Assembly: GCF_002848005.1 (NCBI RefSeq)
Contig: NZ_PKHX01000012.1
Location: 1-34,036, forward strand
From: Varibaculum cambriense
GTDB lineage: Bacteria; Actinomycetota; Actinomycetes; Actinomycetales; Actinomycetaceae
Length of the DNA: 34,036 nucleotides
Reading direction: 5' to 3'
The notes under the pieces are model-generated. The model searched no databases and was not told the origin of the DNA. It worked only from the letters and a program-made list of their open reading frames with translations. This document shows, piece by piece, positions 17,415 to 23,616 of the stretch. Each line of letters starts with the position of its first letter. The stretch's first letter is position 1. The position numbers were made by a program, and so were the translations under genes.

Positions 17415-17549
17415 GGGAGTAGCCGGTTTGTCGTCCTCTTCCAAGCGAGTGAGGTGGGTTAAAATTGAAGCTACCCGAGCTCATATTAGATAGCTACTAC
17501 ATTTCCTAGTTCGCTTGTCTAACTCTTCCTAGTGTAATAGGGTGAAGAT

Positions 17550-17762
17550 GTGAAGCGGAGCGCAGCCTTAAAAAAGTTAAAGCAAGCAGCTAGGCAAGCG
17601 GGAAAAAATTTCTCGATTGTGGAGCGTACCCGCCATACTAATGTCACCATTGGTGATACGACTAGCCGGATTGGGCGGCACAGCGAAATTGATGATGTGA
17701 CAGCAAAGAAGTTTTTCAATCAATTTGCAATCGAATTAGGAAAAGACTGGTGGAGAAAATGA
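17550..17762 (+). CDS. hicA: HicA-like toxin, module 1
   Basis: 70-aa small basic protein of HicA type, starting at GTG. MKRSAALKKLKQAARQAG is the usual lead helix, RHTNVTIG holds the position of the catalytic histidine (normally GSHHxF), and GRHSEIDDVTAKKFF matches the PRHxEIxxxxLxxI strand-helix. HicA proteins are mRNA interferases with a dsRBD-like fold. Its stop overlaps the antitoxin ATG (ATGA, 17759-17762). TTGTCT and TGTAAT a few tens of bases upstream form a plausible promoter with a very short leader. Identity to HicA is by pattern, not alignment. Confidence 0.72.
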   Translation: MKRSAALKKLKQAARQAGKNFSIVERTRHTNVTIGDTTSRIGRHSEIDDVTAKKFFNQFAIELGKDWWRK

Positions 17763-18136
17763 AAACCTATGACGTTCAAGCTACAAGAGGGCGTAACCGC
17801 GATGTGTGGGTGCTAGAAGCCCCGGAACTACGGTGTATATCGCAGGTTCGCTCTCTGGCAAATGCGGAAAAAGAAATGTGCGAAATGATGGCAGAGGCGG
17901 CGAATCTGACTGTTGATGAGATTAAAATAAATCTACAAATCCAGCTAGATGAAGACATCGCCCAACTCCTAGAGGGCTTTAAGCTCGCTAAAGAGGCTAA
18001 AGAGGATGCGGTCATCAATTTGCAGACCCAATCCCATCGAACGGCGAGCGAATTGCTGGCTAAAGGCTTCACTCAAAAGGACGCGGCCACCTTAATGGGA
18101 CTCTCTAATCAGCGCGTTTCTCAGCTAGTTGCTTAA
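17759..18136 (+). CDS. hicB: HicB-like antitoxin with C-terminal HTH, module 1
   Basis: 125-aa partner of the preceding toxin. The start is the ATG at 17759, overlapping the hicA stop, with GGAG five bases upstream; an in-frame GTG nine bases earlier is less likely. The N-terminal part (VWVLEAPELRCISQVRSLANAEKEM) fits the HicB partial RNase H-like domain. The C-terminal helix-turn-helix FTQKDAATLMGLSNQRVSQLV suggests DNA binding and autoregulation of the operon. The long charged helix between them is unusual for HicB. It is a paralogue of the protein at 18465-18839. Confidence 0.72.
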   Translation: MKTYDVQATRGRNRDVWVLEAPELRCISQVRSLANAEKEMCEMMAEAANLTVDEIKINLQIQLDEDIAQLLEGFKLAKEAKEDAVINLQTQSHRTASELLAKGFTQKDAATLMGLSNQRVSQLVA

Positions 18137-18238
18137 GGGGTCGCGTTCGAGATGCTACTGCCAATCGACACTTCACCTACTGCGAGCTATATTGCCGAAT
18201 TGGCGAATAAACCGTAAAACTGCTTTTGTATATAGGGG

Positions 18239-18276
18239 TTTACGGTTGTTGTTTACACTCATATACTTTAACTGTG
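18239..18276 (+). promoter_or_regulatory. Leaderless-type promoter of HicA module 2
   Basis: TTTACG (18239-18244), a 17-base spacer and TATACT (18262-18267) end six bases before the GTG start at 18274, so transcription should begin at the start codon itself. No Shine-Dalgarno is present. This also fixes the GTG as start rather than the ATG at 18226. Confidence 0.6.
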
Positions 18277-18468
18277 AAGCGCAGGGATTTACTCAAACGA
18301 CTAGACAAAATAGCCAAAACAAAGGGGCTAGAGCTAGTCACTAGTGAAGGAGGAAATCATACGCGCGTCAGTATCGGGAAATGGACAAGCGTTATTCCTC
18401 GGCACCGGGAAGTAAATGAGATGCTGGCTAAGGCAATAATCAGGAACGCAGAAAGGGGAGCGGAATGA
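18274..18468 (+). CDS. hicA: HicA-like toxin, module 2
   Basis: 64-aa HicA relative. The chosen GTG gives VKRRDLLKRLDKIAKTKGLEL, aligned with module 1, whereas the longer frame from 18226 adds an unrelated leader covering the promoter. GGNHTRVSIG carries the catalytic histidine and IPRHREVNEMLAKAII is the conserved C-terminal part, closer to canonical HicA than module 1. The stop overlaps the antitoxin start by ATGA (18465-18468). It lies 137 bases after module 1 and has its own promoter. Confidence 0.78.
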   Translation: MKRRDLLKRLDKIAKTKGLELVTSEGGNHTRVSIGKWTSVIPRHREVNEMLAKAIIRNAERGAE

Positions 18469-18839
18469 ATATCGAGGCACAGGCTATCCGTGACGGTAAA
18501 TGGTGGATTGCTTTTTTTGAGATCGATGGTCGCCAACATGGTACCCAGGCAAAAAGCTTGAAACGCCTGGAATATATGGTTAAAGACGCGGCCGCCCTCC
18601 TGACTGAGAAAAGTCCCGATAGTTTTAACGTGACTATTCGCTTAAAAGATTCCCGCCTCGCAGGGCTGGTTGCCGGCTATTCTGCTGCTAGTGCGGCAGA
18701 GGCGGCGGCTAGCAAAGAGCTTGCTTCCGCTTCTCGGGAAGCGGTTAGCGTGATGCGCGGGAAAAATTTGTCTATGGAGGATATCGGAACTCTCCTGGGG
18801 ATAACCAAAGGTAGGGTATCTCAATTAGCAAAAGCTTGA
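18465..18839 (+). CDS. hicB: HicB-like antitoxin with C-terminal HTH, module 2
   Basis: 124-aa partner of HicA module 2, with GGGGAG just before the ATG. WWIAFFEIDGRQHGTQAKSLKRLEYMVKDAAALL matches the HicB fold start; an Ala-rich helix (AASAAEAAASKELASAS) leads to an HTH, LSMEDIGTLLGITKGRVSQLAKA. The domain order is the same as in module 1 (17759-18136), so the two modules arose by duplication or separate capture of one family. It probably neutralises the upstream toxin and represses the pair. Confidence 0.75.
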   Translation: MNIEAQAIRDGKWWIAFFEIDGRQHGTQAKSLKRLEYMVKDAAALLTEKSPDSFNVTIRLKDSRLAGLVAGYSAASAAEAAASKELASASREAVSVMRGKNLSMEDIGTLLGITKGRVSQLAKA

Positions 18840-18904
18840 CCCGGGGAAACTGCAAGTAGTTACCGACAGTAGCATTTGACTTTTACAAAAGTAGTAGAGC
18901 CTGG

Positions 18905-19489
18905 TTAGCAAGTTTTCAGAGCTGGAATCACAATGGCGTCAATCAGGTTTACCAAGCTTCTAGCGTCGGCTTCACCGCGGGTGAGAATTTCCCCCATGAG
19001 GAGCACCAGAGGGAAGCGGATGTAGGTTTCATTAAGTACGCCCTCGGGTAAGCGTCCTGCCGCAACTTCCTGCTGGTAGAGCTGTTCGATTAACCTCAAG
19101 CCGGGGTGAGTGGTGGCGGAAGTAAAAATAGCTCTTGTCTCGGGGGTTAATTCACTCATTAACGCGATAATATTTGCCACGCCGACCGCTTGAGCACGCG
19201 CAGCTAAGGTACGCGCCGCTGTGTGTAACCCGGCTTCCAAACCTTGGTCGGTGGGAATCTGAGAGATCAGCGGTTTTGCGACATCGAATAACGCGAAAAT
19301 CACCATATGCGCGCGGCTAGGGAAACGGCGATAAAGTACCGGTTTGCTGGTACCCGCCCGGCGCGCCACCCCCTCGAAAGTGACGCCCTGATAGCCACCT
19401 TCAGAAAACTCTGCCAGCACTGCTTCTGCGATCGCCTGTCGCAGCTCTTCGGTGCTGCGACGCGGTCGGCGTTCCTTCATTGGGGTCAT
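18905..19489 (-). CDS. TetR-family transcriptional regulator
   Basis: 194-aa repressor. The N-terminal HTH is VTFEGVARRAGTSKPVLYRRFPSRAHM (residues 36-62); the rest is an all-helical ligand domain. It is divergent from the ABC exporter genes and very probably represses both itself and the exporter through the perfect inverted repeat at 19508-19530. The minus-strand -10 TATAAT (19501-19496) lies only six bases before the ATG, so the mRNA is likely leaderless. An in-frame second ATG at codon 4 is possible. Confidence 0.92.
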   Translation of the reverse strand: MTPMKERRPRRSTEELRQAIAEAVLAEFSEGGYQGVTFEGVARRAGTSKPVLYRRFPSRAHMVIFALFDVAKPLISQIPTDQGLEAGLHTAARTLAARAQAVGVANIIALMSELTPETRAIFTSATTHPGLRLIEQLYQQEVAAGRLPEGVLNETYIRFPLVLLMGEILTRGEADARSLVNLIDAIVIPALKTC

Positions 19490-19507
19490 ATTTTTATTAT
19501 AACTTAG

Positions 19508-19542
19508 TTTAGATACGCCCCGTATCTAAATAGGGGTATAAT
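19508..19542. promoter_or_regulatory. TetR operator and divergent promoters
   Basis: TTTAGATAC (19508-19516), spacer GCCCC and GTATCTAAA (19522-19530) form a perfect 9-bp inverted repeat. The exporter -10 TATAAT lies at 19537-19542 and the regulator -10 at 19496-19501 on the other strand, so the repeat covers the -35 regions of both. This is a textbook layout for repression by the adjacent TetR protein. Confidence 0.8.
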
Positions 19543-19595
19543 GATGCTCAGAAATCAACTTTTTGTGACTAAACGATGACCTGGAGGCAATAGCG

Positions 19596-20360
19596 GTGAG
19601 CACAGCGGTATCAATAAATTCCGTTTCCATGCGCTACGGCAAAAAACAAGCATTACGCGAGGTTAGCCTGAATATACCGGAAGCGAGTATTTTCGCGCTA
19701 ATCGGCCCCTCGGGATGCGGGAAAACCACCTTAGTGAAAATCCTGATGGGGCTGCTCAAGCCCGTCGCGGGCAGTGTAAATATCTTTGGTGAGGGCGCGC
19801 CAAATGGCGTCAGCGCCAGGCAAACTGGCTATATGGCTCAGGCGGCCGCCCTATATCCGCTACTTACAGGAAGGGAGAATCTCGAGTTTTTTGGCAAACT
19901 CTATGGGCTGCGTGGCCTGGAATTAAAAGAGCGCATAGGTGCTATGGCGCAGCTGGTGCGCCTGAACGAAGATTTAGATACCCAGACGCAAAACTATTCC
20001 GGAGGAATGCTGCAACGGCTGTCGCTTGCTGTCGCCCTCTTGCATAACCCGCGCCTACTGGTACTAGACGAACCCACGGTGGGAATTGATCCTCTGCTTC
20101 GCAGCGAAATCTGGAAGGAGCTACGTTCCCTGGCTACCGCGGGAATTACCGTGCTAATCACCACCCATGTGATGGATGAAGCCGAAAAATGCGATCAGCT
20201 TGCCATGATGCGCGATGGGCAGGTGCTGGCCATCGGAAGTGCCTCAGAACTTATTAAGCGCGCGGGTACCAGTACCTTTGAGCAAGCATTCATAAAGTTT
20301 GCATCCGGTGAAGGCACTTTGAGCAGCCCAGATACTAGCCGCCAGGAGGCCGTGAAATGA
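19596..20360 (+). CDS. ABC transporter ATP-binding protein (ABC-2 exporter)
   Basis: 254-aa nucleotide-binding subunit. Walker A is GPSGCGKTT (37-45), the signature YSGGM (134-138), Walker B LLVLDEP (154-160), and the switch histidine is in TTHVMDEAEK. GTG start with GGAGG about 9 bases upstream. It overlaps the permease start by four bases, so the two form one export complex. The class is DrrA/CcmA-like; substrates may be drugs, lipids or peptides. The TetR partner suggests induction by a small toxic compound. Confidence 0.93.
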   Translation: MSTAVSINSVSMRYGKKQALREVSLNIPEASIFALIGPSGCGKTTLVKILMGLLKPVAGSVNIFGEGAPNGVSARQTGYMAQAAALYPLLTGRENLEFFGKLYGLRGLELKERIGAMAQLVRLNEDLDTQTQNYSGGMLQRLSLAVALLHNPRLLVLDEPTVGIDPLLRSEIWKELRSLATAGITVLITTHVMDEAEKCDQLAMMRDGQVLAIGSASELIKRAGTSTFEQAFIKFASGEGTLSSPDTSRQEAVK

Positions 20361-21484
20361 ACGCTTTTACCCTCGCCCAGCGGGTACTGTCTGGACTGCG
20401 CCACGACCGCCGCACCATGGCGCTAGTACTGATTGCCCCACTGCTGATACTGGGACTGCTGTACTTGATTCTGACCGGTGCCGGATCTACCTGCACGGTA
20501 GCGGTAGGGAACGGGTCGCAAAGCTTTGTGAAAACCCTGGAAAATAGCGACAAAGTAGATATTGCCGTCACCAATTTGAAGGGTGAAGATTGGAAGGAGC
20601 CAGCAGCGGATGCTCCCGCCGCTACTAATACCGAGTTACGTGCTGCCGTCACCGAAGAGGGCGCCCTCGCCGCGGTTAATGTAGGTAGTGACCTGTCGAA
20701 AATAGATATTTACCTAGACGGCACTTCCGCTGCAGATGCGGCAAAAGTACGGGCAGCGATCGCCTCCGCCTTACAAGAGGAGAACCAAAAAGCTATTAAG
20801 ACCCGGCTTTCCGCCTTGCCTATCCAACTGCCTTCCAGTGCGATTGGTAGCCCGGAAGTCAACACTAACTATGTTTACGGGCAGGAGGACGCTAGCATTT
20901 TCGATTCCTACGGAGCGGCGCTGGTCGGGCTGATCGTGTTTTTCCTGGTGTTCCTGATTGCCGGGATTAATTTTCTAACCGAACGTACTTCCGGCACTTT
21001 GGAGCGAATGCTTGCCACCCCCATTAAACGCTGGGAGATTGTAGCTGGCTACACGCTGGGCTTTTCCCTGTTGGCGCTAATCCAGACGGTGCTGGTTACC
21101 CTGTTTGTTATTTACGTAATCGGTATGAAAGTAGTGGGCAGCATCTGGCTGGTGCTGCTGATCAATGCCCTTACTGCTCTGTGTGCACTCACCATGGGGA
21201 TTCTTATTTCGAACTTGGCGTCCAGTGAATTTCAGATGGTGCAATTTATCCCCATAGTGGTAATTCCCCAGATTTTCTTATGCGGTATCTTCTCCCTGAG
21301 CCCGGTGTGGGAAGCAATCGGTCATGTCGTGCCGCTGTACTACACGGCGAACGCACTGCAAGGGGTAATTATTCGGGGTAGCGGAATCAGCGATATTTGG
21401 CTGCCCATCCTGGTGCTGTCGGGATTTTCCCTGGTGTTTATCTCGGCCAATATCGCGGTATTGCGTCGCAGGCGAGCTTGGTGA
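20357..21484 (+). CDS. ABC-2 type permease
   Basis: 375-aa membrane subunit of the exporter. One N-terminal membrane segment (about residues 16-36) is followed by an extracytoplasmic domain of roughly 150 residues and a C-terminal block of about five membrane segments. FLTERTSGTLERMLATPIKRWEIVAGY is the conserved ABC-2 coupling element, and QMVQFIPIVVIPQIFLCGIFSLSP a further hallmark. ATGA overlap with the ATPase gene. The large outer domain resembles YhgE/DrrB-like exporters. Confidence 0.92.
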   Translation: MNAFTLAQRVLSGLRHDRRTMALVLIAPLLILGLLYLILTGAGSTCTVAVGNGSQSFVKTLENSDKVDIAVTNLKGEDWKEPAADAPAATNTELRAAVTEEGALAAVNVGSDLSKIDIYLDGTSAADAAKVRAAIASALQEENQKAIKTRLSALPIQLPSSAIGSPEVNTNYVYGQEDASIFDSYGAALVGLIVFFLVFLIAGINFLTERTSGTLERMLATPIKRWEIVAGYTLGFSLLALIQTVLVTLFVIYVIGMKVVGSIWLVLLINALTALCALTMGILISNLASSEFQMVQFIPIVVIPQIFLCGIFSLSPVWEAIGHVVPLYYTANALQGVIIRGSGISDIWLPILVLSGFSLVFISANIAVLRRRRAW

Positions 21485-21738
21485 AACCCGAAATCCAGTG
21501 GGGTGTACCTTATACAGAAGAGGGCTCCCAAAGCTGCAAGATAGCTACCGAGAATCATAAAGCTCTATGCTCCGATATCAATTACCGCAGTTCTGGGGTT
21601 CTTATAAATCTAGTTCATAAAGTAAACGCAACTACCTTAAATCTGATGAAAGAGTTGCGGAAGATATCTTCCGACTTAGATTCCCGCCTACTATCTTTAC
21701 AAATATGGCAAACAGATCCGCATCGGGATCTAATATGA
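21481..21738 (+). CDS. Possible small protein between the exporter and the retron
   Basis: An 85-codon frame beginning with a GTG that overlaps the permease stop (GTGA) and ending seven bases before the a1 arm of the putative retron RNA. The second half is predicted helical (GVLINLVHKVNATTLNLMKE and on). I recognise no family. No good Shine-Dalgarno is seen, and hairpins at 21628-21673 and 21714-21731 overlap it, so it may simply be untranslated leader. If real, it could be a retron accessory protein, which is speculation. Confidence 0.3.
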   Translation: MKPEIQWGVPYTEEGSQSCKIATENHKALCSDINYRSSGVLINLVHKVNATTLNLMKELRKISSDLDSRLLSLQIWQTDPHRDLI

Positions 21739-21744
21739 ATGCCA

Positions 21745-21932
21745 GGGTTGAAAGGAGGGAGTCACCGACGGCTCTAGTGATGAAGGCTCGCGATTCGCGT
21801 GCCTCTGTCAATCAGGACGGCAGGGGATTACCCTGTCAATGGTTTACAGATTGACATGGAATTTGCCACGTCGTGGCAAAAGAAAGCCCTAGGCTGACAG
21901 TAGATCGTTATGGAACTTCCTCCTTTCAACCC
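21745..21932 (+). ncRNA. Candidate retron msr-msd RNA
   Basis: A 188-base segment with the layout of a retron template RNA. Arm a1 (21745-21762, GGGTTGAAAGGAGGGAGT) pairs with a2 (21915-21932, ACTTCCTCCTTTCAACCC) over 18 bp with one G-U. Inside, an msr-like hairpin AGGC-T-CGCG-ATT-CGCG-T-GCCT occupies 21784-21804. A six-bp stem CTGTCA (21805-21810)/TGACAG (21895-21900) then encloses an msd-like part with CAGGG-GATTA-CCCTG (21821-21835), the alternative TGTCAAT/ATTGACA (21834-21856), and a near-perfect hairpin TTTGCCACG-T-CGTGGCAAA (21862-21880). The retron RT follows on the same strand. a2 lies within RT codons 2-8, which is unusual. The priming guanosine cannot be fixed by eye; it should lie at or just after the end of a1. 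Confidence 0.75.
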
Positions 21933-23139
21933 CATAGTGAAACCAGCAAAAGTCGCGCCTGCGCAGATTAACTCGCTTAGGCATCTTTTGCGTTTGCATA
22001 ACCTAGAGAATCCAGAAGAATCGATTCTGTATCCGTCTGCGCATGTAGCGATCAGCAGCCACAATACGGCAGAAATTTGGCTCGATCACGAGAAAACTAC
22101 ACCGCTGCGTAAAGTACCCTTGTACTACAAGTATCGCAGTGTCCCTAAGCATTCTGGTGGCAGGCGGATATTGTCGGAACCAAGCTCCAGTTTGAAAAGT
22201 TTACAGCGATGGATACTGCGGCATTGCTTCACCGACGATATGGTTTCCCCTGCCGCCTATGCGTATCGCCCGGGACGTTCAATTCAAGATTGCGCAGCCG
22301 TACATACAGGCGCTAAATGGCTCATCAAGTTCGACCTCAAAGATTTCTTTGGAGGAATTTCCGAGGCTCGGGTATATGAACTCTTTAGAGCGATTGGGTA
22401 TAAAGAGCTTGTCGCGTTTGAGTTAGCGCGTCTGACAACTTTTCTGCCGGATAAGAATATAAGACGCAATATTCAGGCGCTATATAACGAAAAGTTCGAA
22501 ATAACCCCGGCGGCACGCAACTACACGAAGCTTGAAATATCAATAGATACCAGCGATGGTCCCTACCCGAGGTATCGAGACAACGCGGGAAAGATCATTC
22601 GCGGCGTGCTTCCGCAAGGAGCCCCCACATCCGGAATTATCGCCAATATCTGTGCTGGAGAACTCGATGAAGAGCTTGCGTCTTTAGCGCTGTCCAACGG
22701 TTTAAGATATTCGCGGTACTGTGATGACTTGTTTTTCTCCCCGCGGCCTGACCAGGAACATTTTGATCGCAGTTTTGCAGGTTTAATGATCCGTGACGTC
22801 AATCGAGCCGTACTAAAACAGGGTTTTCGGTTAAACCAAGGCAAAACTAGGGTAGTGCCGCCTGGGTCTAAGAAGCTGATTTTGGGTCTGCAAGTGGATG
22901 ACCGTGTTCGTCTGGATACCGCATTCAAGAAAAATATTGACTACCACATACGCGGAATTGCTAGATTTGGGCTTCAGCAACACGTGGCGCACTCCAAAGG
23001 TAACCCGCCCCCAGTGTTGAGTTTCCTAAATCATCTGCAAGGATTAATCGCTTTTGCAAAAGGAATCGAGTATTGGTACGGGGAAATACGGGAAACCAAT
23101 TTGAAAAGGGCTTTGTCGATTGGTGAAGTAACGCGATAA
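21910..23139 (+). CDS. Retron-type reverse transcriptase, divergent
   Basis: 409-aa RT that would copy the msd part of the adjacent RNA into msDNA. Motifs in order: KHSGGRRILSEPSSSLKSLQ (RT1 region, near residue 80), FDLKDFF with catalytic D142 (RT3), GVLPQGAPTSGIIANI (RT4, 232-247), YCDD at 270-273 (RT5), NQGKTRV (RT6), and ILGLQVDDRVRLD (RT7), followed by RGIARFG. LPQGAPTS and the RT7-thumb pattern are typical of retrons. Deviations are YCDD for YADD, ILG for VTG, and no NAxxH between RT3 and RT4, where extra residues occur. Upstream TAG at 21901 limits the start to ATG 21910 or GTG 21937; neither has a Shine-Dalgarno. The a2 arm covers codons 2-8. A group II intron or DGR enzyme is unlikely: no maturase/HNH domain, no template repeat. 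Confidence 0.88.
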   Translation: MELPPFNPIVKPAKVAPAQINSLRHLLRLHNLENPEESILYPSAHVAISSHNTAEIWLDHEKTTPLRKVPLYYKYRSVPKHSGGRRILSEPSSSLKSLQRWILRHCFTDDMVSPAAYAYRPGRSIQDCAAVHTGAKWLIKFDLKDFFGGISEARVYELFRAIGYKELVAFELARLTTFLPDKNIRRNIQALYNEKFEITPAARNYTKLEISIDTSDGPYPRYRDNAGKIIRGVLPQGAPTSGIIANICAGELDEELASLALSNGLRYSRYCDDLFFSPRPDQEHFDRSFAGLMIRDVNRAVLKQGFRLNQGKTRVVPPGSKKLILGLQVDDRVRLDTAFKKNIDYHIRGIARFGLQQHVAHSKGNPPPVLSFLNHLQGLIAFAKGIEYWYGEIRETNLKRALSIGEVTR

Positions 23140-23190
23140 GTCCCGTAAAAATCCTACTGACGCGGGCTGAGCGCGAAGTAACGGCACCAG

Positions 23191-23282
23191 TGTAGATTCA
23201 TAAATTTAGGGTTACAGTATCCATAATTTTATGATTATAGGTGCACTATTTTTACTACTATAGATGCCATAATTTAAGGACT
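23191..23282. repeat. Four-copy tandem repeat with 23-base period
   Basis: Four imperfect 18-base units start at 23191, 23214, 23237 and 23260, exactly 23 bases apart, with consensus close to ATAGATGCCATAATTTTA. Columns 11, 12, 15, 16 and 18 are identical in all four; the 5-base linkers also share a terminal T. A degenerate fifth unit may start at 23283. The AT-rich array lies between the RT stop and the HTH remnant/hsdM. It could be a regulator-binding array or iteron-like; the spacing of about two helical turns places the sites on one DNA face. Confidence 0.7.
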
Positions 23283-23478
23283 ATGTTGCATTGCGCCTGG
23301 TAGATTAGCTTTTACTTAATTAACTTATTGAGAAAAACTTCCAGCGTCTTTCAAGCGGAAATACCAAGTAGTAAAGGGGTAGCGCGGCATCTGCTGTTGC
23401 TTTTTCTGTGGTGTGCTCTCTTTGGATAGCGTCTCGGATACGGTGTGCAATCCAAAGATTAGGAATATTGTTGTTCAT
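23283..23478. other. Intergenic region before the restriction operon
   Basis: About 195 AT-rich bases holding no recognisable gene. It separates the tandem repeat from the HTH remnant and probably contains the hsd operon promoter, but I cannot assign boxes reliably. Confidence 0.4.
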
Positions 23479-23604
23479 ATGGATAGCGCGCGCGAACAAG
23501 CCGAAGAAGAAAACATCCAAACCGACACTCTGCTACGAATCTGCCAAGTCTTAGACTGCCAGATCGGTGACATCGTCAAAATCATCCCCGTAGAAGAAGT
23601 TTAA
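23479..23604 (+). pseudogene. Truncated Cro/XRE-type HTH regulator
   Basis: The 41-codon stretch ends in QTDTLLRICQVLDCQIGDIV, the C-terminal half of a small Cro/C1-type HTH family (usual end TTDVLLKICKALDCDIGDIME). The N-terminal half, normally about 30 residues with the recognition helix, is missing; upstream codons do not resemble it. Twelve bases separate it from hsdM. Full-length versions often precede restriction-modification genes and probably control them; this one is likely dead or a short peptide. Confidence 0.7.
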
Positions 23605-23616
23605 AGGAGCCCGCCC

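Noticed and set aside
17415..17549. Possible tRNA in the gap before the toxin module
   Set aside because: No cloverleaf or T-loop motif could be found.
21910..23139. Group II intron or diversity-generating retroelement RT
   Set aside because: No maturase or HNH domain, no intron domain V structure, no template/variable repeat pair; LPQGAPTS and the RT7-thumb pattern favour retrons.
23191..23282. CRISPR-like array
   Set aside because: Repeats are degenerate and linkers are only 5 bases, with no cas genes.
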